Source of the DNA: an uncultured bacterium
Lineage (GTDB): Bacteria; Cyanobacteriota; Vampirovibrionia; Gastranaerophilales; Gastranaerophilaceae
Assembly (NCBI GenBank): GCA_945910925.1
Contig: CAMDZX010000085.1
Location: 1-8,282, forward strand
Length of the DNA: 8,282 nucleotides
Direction of reading: 5' to 3'
This document shows, piece after piece, positions 5,778 to 8,282 of this stretch. The notes beneath the pieces were generated by a model, which saw only the letters and a program-made list of their open reading frames with translations, was not told where the DNA came from and did not search any database. Each line of letters starts with the position of its first letter. Positions within the stretch are counted from its first letter, which is position 1. The position numbers and the translations under genes are program-made.

Positions 5778-6443
5778 CTACACACACATTCCTGCGACAT
5801 CATACATACCATCCACCTGCATATCATATATAATCTTATTATTTGCAATCAAAGCCAAATTTTGACCTAAGTCTTTATTTTCAGAAGAAAGGTTTTCTAA
5901 TTCAATACCATCTTTTGTTTTTTTGTATTGTATATCTACCTCTTGTCCGTTAATTGTACCGTGTATTGAACCATTGTAACCAAATCCGCTGTTGCGCTGC
6001 AGTTTTAAATTAACCTCTTTATCATTGATACTTCCAGTTACACTACGTTTACCCTGCAATGCGTTTAAGAAACCTTTATCAGAAACATCTACATCAAATC
6101 CCTTTCCTGTCATATGCCCATAACCTTTAGCATTTGCATACCAAGGTCGGTCATAGTTTACGGAATTATCCAACTCTTTTAAAGATTCTTTTGAAAATTT
6201 TAGAGTATTTGTAGTACTATTGCCAATTTTACCTAATGAGACAATGTCATTTTTAGGTGTACGCTCTAATTGAACCTTTCTTTGGTCTTGAATAAACTCA
6301 GGCATAAATTTATCAATCGGCACCTGACGAACACCATTCTTATCACCTTTAATTGTAACTACTCCACCATCACTGGTTGCAACACAAGTTTCTCCTGAAC
6401 TTGTTTGAAATTTGATTGGATTAAATTGACTAATTCCCGGCAT
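5778..6443 (-). CDS. Hypothetical 221-residue protein, beta-rich
   Basis: I do not recognise this family. The start is well supported: AAGGAGG lies 5 nt before the ATG at 6443. There is no signal peptide or membrane helix, so it is probably cytoplasmic unless exported by a leaderless route. The chain is rich in Gly, Asn, Asp and Lys with alternating beta-type segments. The middle holds two related stretches, GSINDKEVNLKLQ (137-149) and GTINGQEVDIQYK (162-174), which look like a duplicated beta-hairpin. The C-terminus ends YDVAGMCV with Cys220, and another Cys is at 20. The N-terminal 40 residues (CVATSDGGVVTIKGDKNG) also look beta-stranded. A long structured leader lies upstream, and palindromic repeats lie downstream. 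It could be a lineage-specific protein of any role; no function is offered. Confidence 0.75.
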   Translation of the reverse strand: MPGISQFNPIKFQTSSGETCVATSDGGVVTIKGDKNGVRQVPIDKFMPEFIQDQRKVQLERTPKNDIVSLGKIGNSTTNTLKFSKESLKELDNSVNYDRPWYANAKGYGHMTGKGFDVDVSDKGFLNALQGKRSVTGSINDKEVNLKLQRNSGFGYNGSIHGTINGQEVDIQYKKTKDGIELENLSSENKDLGQNLALIANNKIIYDMQVDGMYDVAGMCV

Positions 6444-6486
6444 ATTTACCTCCTTTTGATTATGTTATTTTAATTTACGCATCATC

Positions 6487-6509
6487 GGAATTACTGCACC
6501 ACTAATTCC
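6487..6509 (-). other. Leader hairpin 2
   Basis: GGAATTA (6487-6493) and TAATTCC (6503-6509) form a perfect 7-bp stem with a 9-nt loop, about 45-65 nt upstream of the start of the 221-residue protein. There is no U tract, so it is not a terminator. Confidence 0.4.
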
Positions 6510-6513
6510 AATA

Positions 6514-6582
6514 TCAGAACTCCTTACCCGTTTGCTGCAAATTTGAATTACTTTTGATTGATACATTGTTTTCAACAGCCAT
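6514..6582 (-). CDS. Possible small leader ORF (22 codons)
   Basis: ATG at 6582 opens a 22-residue frame (MAVENNVSIKSNSNLQQTGK, then E-F) that ends at TGA (6514-6516). An AGGAG (6591-6595) lies 8 nt upstream, giving a real translation signal. It precedes the 221-residue gene by about 70 nt in the same leader. In the +1 frame after the TGA, 16 sense codons (DIGISGAVIPMMRKLK) run to TAA at 6465, so the whole could be a 38-residue protein broken or recoded by a +1 shift. The AGGAG lies in a hairpin arm, which could control it. It may equally be chance. Confidence 0.3.
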   Translation of the reverse strand: MAVENNVSIKSNSNLQQTGKEF

Positions 6583-6588
6583 AAACTT

Positions 6589-6628
6589 AACTCCTGTTTT
6601 CCCATATATAAATATAAAAACAGGAGTT
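6589..6628 (-). promoter_or_regulatory. Perfect 12-bp hairpin sequestering a ribosome binding site
   Basis: AACTCCTGTTTT (6589-6600) and AAAACAGGAGTT (6617-6628) are exact complements around a 16-nt AT-rich loop. In the minus-strand transcript the downstream arm contains the AGGAG that serves the 22-codon ORF, so folding would hide it. There is no following U tract, which argues against a terminator and for a translational control element. Confidence 0.5.
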
Positions 6629-6640
6629 TATATAAATTTG

Positions 6641-6654
6641 CCCCGCCCCACCCC
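6641..6654 (-). other. Three G4 tracts in the leader
   Basis: The minus strand reads GGGG-T-GGGG-C-GGGG, 12 G in 14 nt, in otherwise very AT-rich surroundings. Three G4 runs cannot make a four-layer intramolecular quadruplex, but a two-layer one using GG pairs is possible. It lies about 20-35 nt after the predicted transcript start. Confidence 0.6.
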
Positions 6655-6673
6655 ATCACATCACATCATATCA
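6654..6673. repeat. Pentanucleotide tandem repeat
   Basis: Four 5-nt units on the plus strand: CATCA three times, then TATCA, followed by TATA. It directly abuts the G/C tract and sits between the -10 box and the rest of the leader. It is a microsatellite-type tract that could vary in copy number. Confidence 0.6.
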
Positions 6674-6681
6674 TATAGGGC

Positions 6682-6710
6682 ATTATAACAAGATTTCATC
6701 CATTTTAAAT
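6682..6710 (-). promoter_or_regulatory. Extended -10 promoter for the 221-aa gene
   Basis: The minus strand carries TGT-TATAAT (6690 to 6682): a perfect TATAAT with the TG extension one base upstream. TTTAAA lies 16 nt upstream as a weak -35, which is usual for extended -10 promoters. The predicted start near 6675 gives a leader of about 230 nt to the ATG at 6443. Confidence 0.6.
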
Positions 6711-6720
6711 TCAGGTTAAC

Positions 6721-6802
6721 ATTTTGTTACAATATTAAAATTGTTACTGAGTGATTTATTTTGGTGCAAAAAATTGCACCCAACCTAATATTTTGTTACA
6801 AT
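6721..6802. promoter_or_regulatory. Repeated TTGTTACAA sites upstream of the promoter
   Basis: The 13-mer ATTTTGTTACAAT occurs at 6721-6733 and 6790-6802, each holding the near-palindrome TTGTTACAA. A half-site TTGTTAC lies at 6741-6747. The nearer full site is centred about 50 nt upstream of the predicted start at 6675, a plausible activator position. The same word, inverted (TTGTAACA), occurs upstream of the Cys-rich gene at 4970-4977. Confidence 0.35.
6763..6780. repeat. Inverted repeat GGTGCAA-AAAA-TTGCACC
   Basis: A perfect 7-bp inverted repeat with a 4-nt A spacer lies between the two TTGTTACAA sites. It could be an operator or a small hairpin. No U tract follows it on either strand, so it is not a terminator. 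Confidence 0.4.
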
Positions 6803-6838
6803 TTTACCAAAATAAATAAATTTGTATTCAAACAATAA

Positions 6839-6876
6839 AAAAAGAGTGCATCCGTTATTTCGGATACACTCTTTTT
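6839..6876 (-). terminator. ppdK terminator
   Basis: The arms at 6839-6854 and 6861-6876 pair over 16 bp with one C-A mismatch around TTATTT. The stem core GAGTG-ATCCG is followed on the minus strand by a run of seven T. It starts 16 nt after the ppdK stop. Confidence 0.9.
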
Positions 6877-6891
6877 GGTATATCTTATAAA

Positions 6892-8282
6892 TTAAGCGTT
6901 CACTAATTCACGAGCTTTTTGGCATTCAACAACAGCTTGAGCAGCTGCCAGTTTTGCTTGCGGAACTCTGAATGGAGAACAAGAAACATAATTCAAACCA
7001 ATTTTATGGCAGAATTTAACTGAATCAGGGTCTCCGCCGTGTTCGCCACAAACACCGCCAACAAGGTTCGGATTAACCTTCTTACCTTTTTCCATTGACA
7101 TTTCAACCAATTGACCAACACCATTAACATCAAGTGTTTCAAACGGATTTGAAGATAATATCTTTTGTTCAACATATCTGTTCAAGAATTTACCTTCTGC
7201 ATCATCTCTTGAATAACCAAATGTCATTTGTGTTAAGTCGTTAGTACCGAATGAGAAGAATTCTGCGTATTCTGCAATTTCATCAGCTGTCAATGCAGCA
7301 CGAGGAATTTCAATCATTGTACCGAATTTGTATTCAACATTAACGCCTTTTTCTGTCATAACGTCTTTTGCAACATGAACCAAAATTTCTTTAGCAGTCT
7401 TAAGTTCGTTTACATGACCGATTAAAGGTACCATTACCCAAGGTTTTACGTCTAATCCTTCTTTTTTCAAATCACAACAAGCTTCAAAGATTGCTCTTAC
7501 TTGCATTTCGTTGATTTCAGGATAAGTTAAGCCTAAACGGCAACCACGTAAGCCCATCATAGGGTTTGATTCAGAAAGTCCTTCTACGACGTGTAAAAGT
7601 TCTTCTTTTTCTTTGGCATCTTTTCCTTGAGCTTTTAGAGTTGCAACCTCTGCAATCAAATCCTCCTTAGAAGGTAAGAATTCGTGTAAAGGTGGGTCTA
7701 AAAGTCTTATTGTCATATGATGTTCGCTGCCTAAAGCCTTGAACATTGCGTAGAAATCAGCGTATTGCATTGGTAATAATTTGTCTAACGCTTCTTTTCT
7801 TGCTTCTGGTGTACCTGCGATAATCATTTTTTGTACCCAAGGAAGTCTGTCAGGATCCATGAACATGTGTTCTGTTCTGCAAAGACCAACACCTTCTGCA
7901 CCAAACTTCAATGCATTTGCAATATCTTTTGGTGTATCAGCGTTTGCTTCAACTTCCATAGTTCTGATTTCGTCTACCCATGAGAAGAATTTATTCCAGT
8001 TTTCGTCAATATTAGCATCAACTAATTTAACTGCACCTTCCATAACGATACCTTTTCCACCGTCAAGTGAAATAATATCGTCTTTGTGGTAAACAGTACC
8101 GTCGCAACCTGTTAATGTTTCGTTTGCAAGGTCAATTTTCATATCTTCACAACCTGAAACACAAGGTTTTCCCATACCTTTAGCAACAACTGCTGCGTGG
8201 GATGTAGCACCGCCTCTTAGGGTCAATACACCTTGAGAAACAGCCATACCGTGAATATCATCAGGACAAGTTTCTACACGAA
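6892..8282 (-). CDS. ppdK: Pyruvate, phosphate dikinase, C-terminal part (cut by window edge)
   Basis: The enzyme interconverts pyruvate, ATP and phosphate with phosphoenolpyruvate, AMP and pyrophosphate. 462 residues are visible and the frame stays open to the window edge (RVETCPDDIHG before the first internal Met), so the N-terminal nucleotide-binding half lies outside. Visible features, numbered from the first full codon: the swivelling phospho-His domain with GGATSHAAVV (His28), then the PEP-binding barrel with GLCRTEHMF (132-140), RLLDPPLHEFLP (192-203), NPMMGLRGCRLG (239-250), EIPRAA (324-329) and FGTNDLTQMTFG (344-355). GVCGEHGGD follows, with the catalytic Cys411. TSHAAVVAKGMGKPC and the C-terminus NYVSCSPFRVPQAKLAAAQ identify PPDK rather than PEP synthase. 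Small departures from the family pattern around the His are Ala for the usual Met and Lys for the usual Arg after AVVA. A strong terminator follows the stop. Confidence 0.97.
   Translation of the reverse strand, partial: RVETCPDDIHGMAVSQGVLTLRGGATSHAAVVAKGMGKPCVSGCEDMKIDLANETLTGCDGTVYHKDDIISLDGGKGIVMEGAVKLVDANIDENWNKFFSWVDEIRTMEVEANADTPKDIANALKFGAEGVGLCRTEHMFMDPDRLPWVQKMIIAGTPEARKEALDKLLPMQYADFYAMFKALGSEHHMTIRLLDPPLHEFLPSKEDLIAEVATLKAQGKDAKEKEELLHVVEGLSESNPMMGLRGCRLGLTYPEINEMQVRAIFEACCDLKKEGLDVKPWVMVPLIGHVNELKTAKEILVHVAKDVMTEKGVNVEYKFGTMIEIPRAALTADEIAEYAEFFSFGTNDLTQMTFGYSRDDAEGKFLNRYVEQKILSSNPFETLDVNGVGQLVEMSMEKGKKVNPNLVGGVCGEHGGDPDSVKFCHKIGLNYVSCSPFRVPQAKLAAAQAVVECQKARELVNA

Larger units (their letters stand above)
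6444..6891. other. Non-coding interval: leader of the 221-aa gene and ppdK 3' region
   Basis: This 448-nt interval has two parts. From about 6675 down to 6444 it is the probable minus-strand leader of the unknown gene, with its promoter, repeats, hairpins and a possible 22-codon ORF. From about 6690 to 6838 it is very AT-rich upstream DNA carrying repeated TTGTTACAA sites and an inverted repeat. 6839-6876 is the ppdK terminator. A minus-strand reading frame at 6465-6659 crosses the low-complexity G tract and is not accepted as a gene. Confidence 0.6.

Noticed and set aside
6465..6659. 64-residue minus-strand reading frame beginning at the G tract
   Set aside because: Its start lies in the pentanucleotide/G-tract low-complexity region with no ribosome binding site, and it crosses the 12-bp hairpin. 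The frame at 6514-6582 has the only real translation signal here. Only its last 16 codons are of interest, as a possible +1 continuation.
6892..8282. PEP synthase instead of PPDK
   Set aside because: The TSHAAVVAKGMGKPC and CGEHGGD...NYVSCSPFRVP signatures are those of PPDK; PEP synthase carries a T-C-H phospho-His motif.

Overview
The window is AT-rich bacterial DNA (roughly two-thirds A+T by eye) with compact genes, strong AAGGAG-type ribosome binding sites and canonical TATAAT-like promoter elements. Three conserved housekeeping genes are recognisable on the minus strand: triosephosphate isomerase (tpiA), glycyl-tRNA synthetase beta subunit (glyS, with no alpha-subunit gene beside it) and the C-terminal half of pyruvate phosphate dikinase (ppdK), cut by the right edge. 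Low GC, an isolated glyS and PPDK-type glycolysis would fit a gut cyanobacterial-relative lineage such as Gastranaerophilales/Melainabacteria, but this placement is an inference from memory of such genomes and is not proven here.

Layout from left to right. 1-112 is a short upstream region. 113-1762 (+) encodes a large TPR-repeat protein that converges on tpiA (1878-2666, -) across a shared bidirectional terminator. glyS (2867-4864, -) lies upstream of tpiA, separated by a terminator hairpin and a palindromic repeat. A divergent promoter region separates glyS from a small secreted cysteine-rich protein (5022-5393, +) built on an exact 10-residue C-x-x-C repeat. 5394-5777 has no credible gene; it is a mosaic of dispersed palindromic elements that share a GTCAT...ATCT frame but differ in their stems. 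5778-6443 (-) encodes an unrecognised 221-residue protein preceded by an unusual leader of about 230 nt. The leader carries an extended -10 promoter, a 5-nt tandem repeat, a run of three G4 tracts, a perfect 12-bp hairpin that sequesters a ribosome binding site, and a 22-codon small ORF. A strong terminator (6839-6876) then ends ppdK (6892 to beyond 8282, -).

Functionally, tpiA and ppdK belong to glycolysis/gluconeogenesis and glyS to translation; each appears to be its own transcription unit. The TPR protein, the Cys-rich exported protein and the 221-residue protein are the accessory part of the window. The most interesting material is the Cys-rich repeat protein, the structured leader of the unknown gene, and the palindromic repeat family, whose stems differ by compensating changes between copies.
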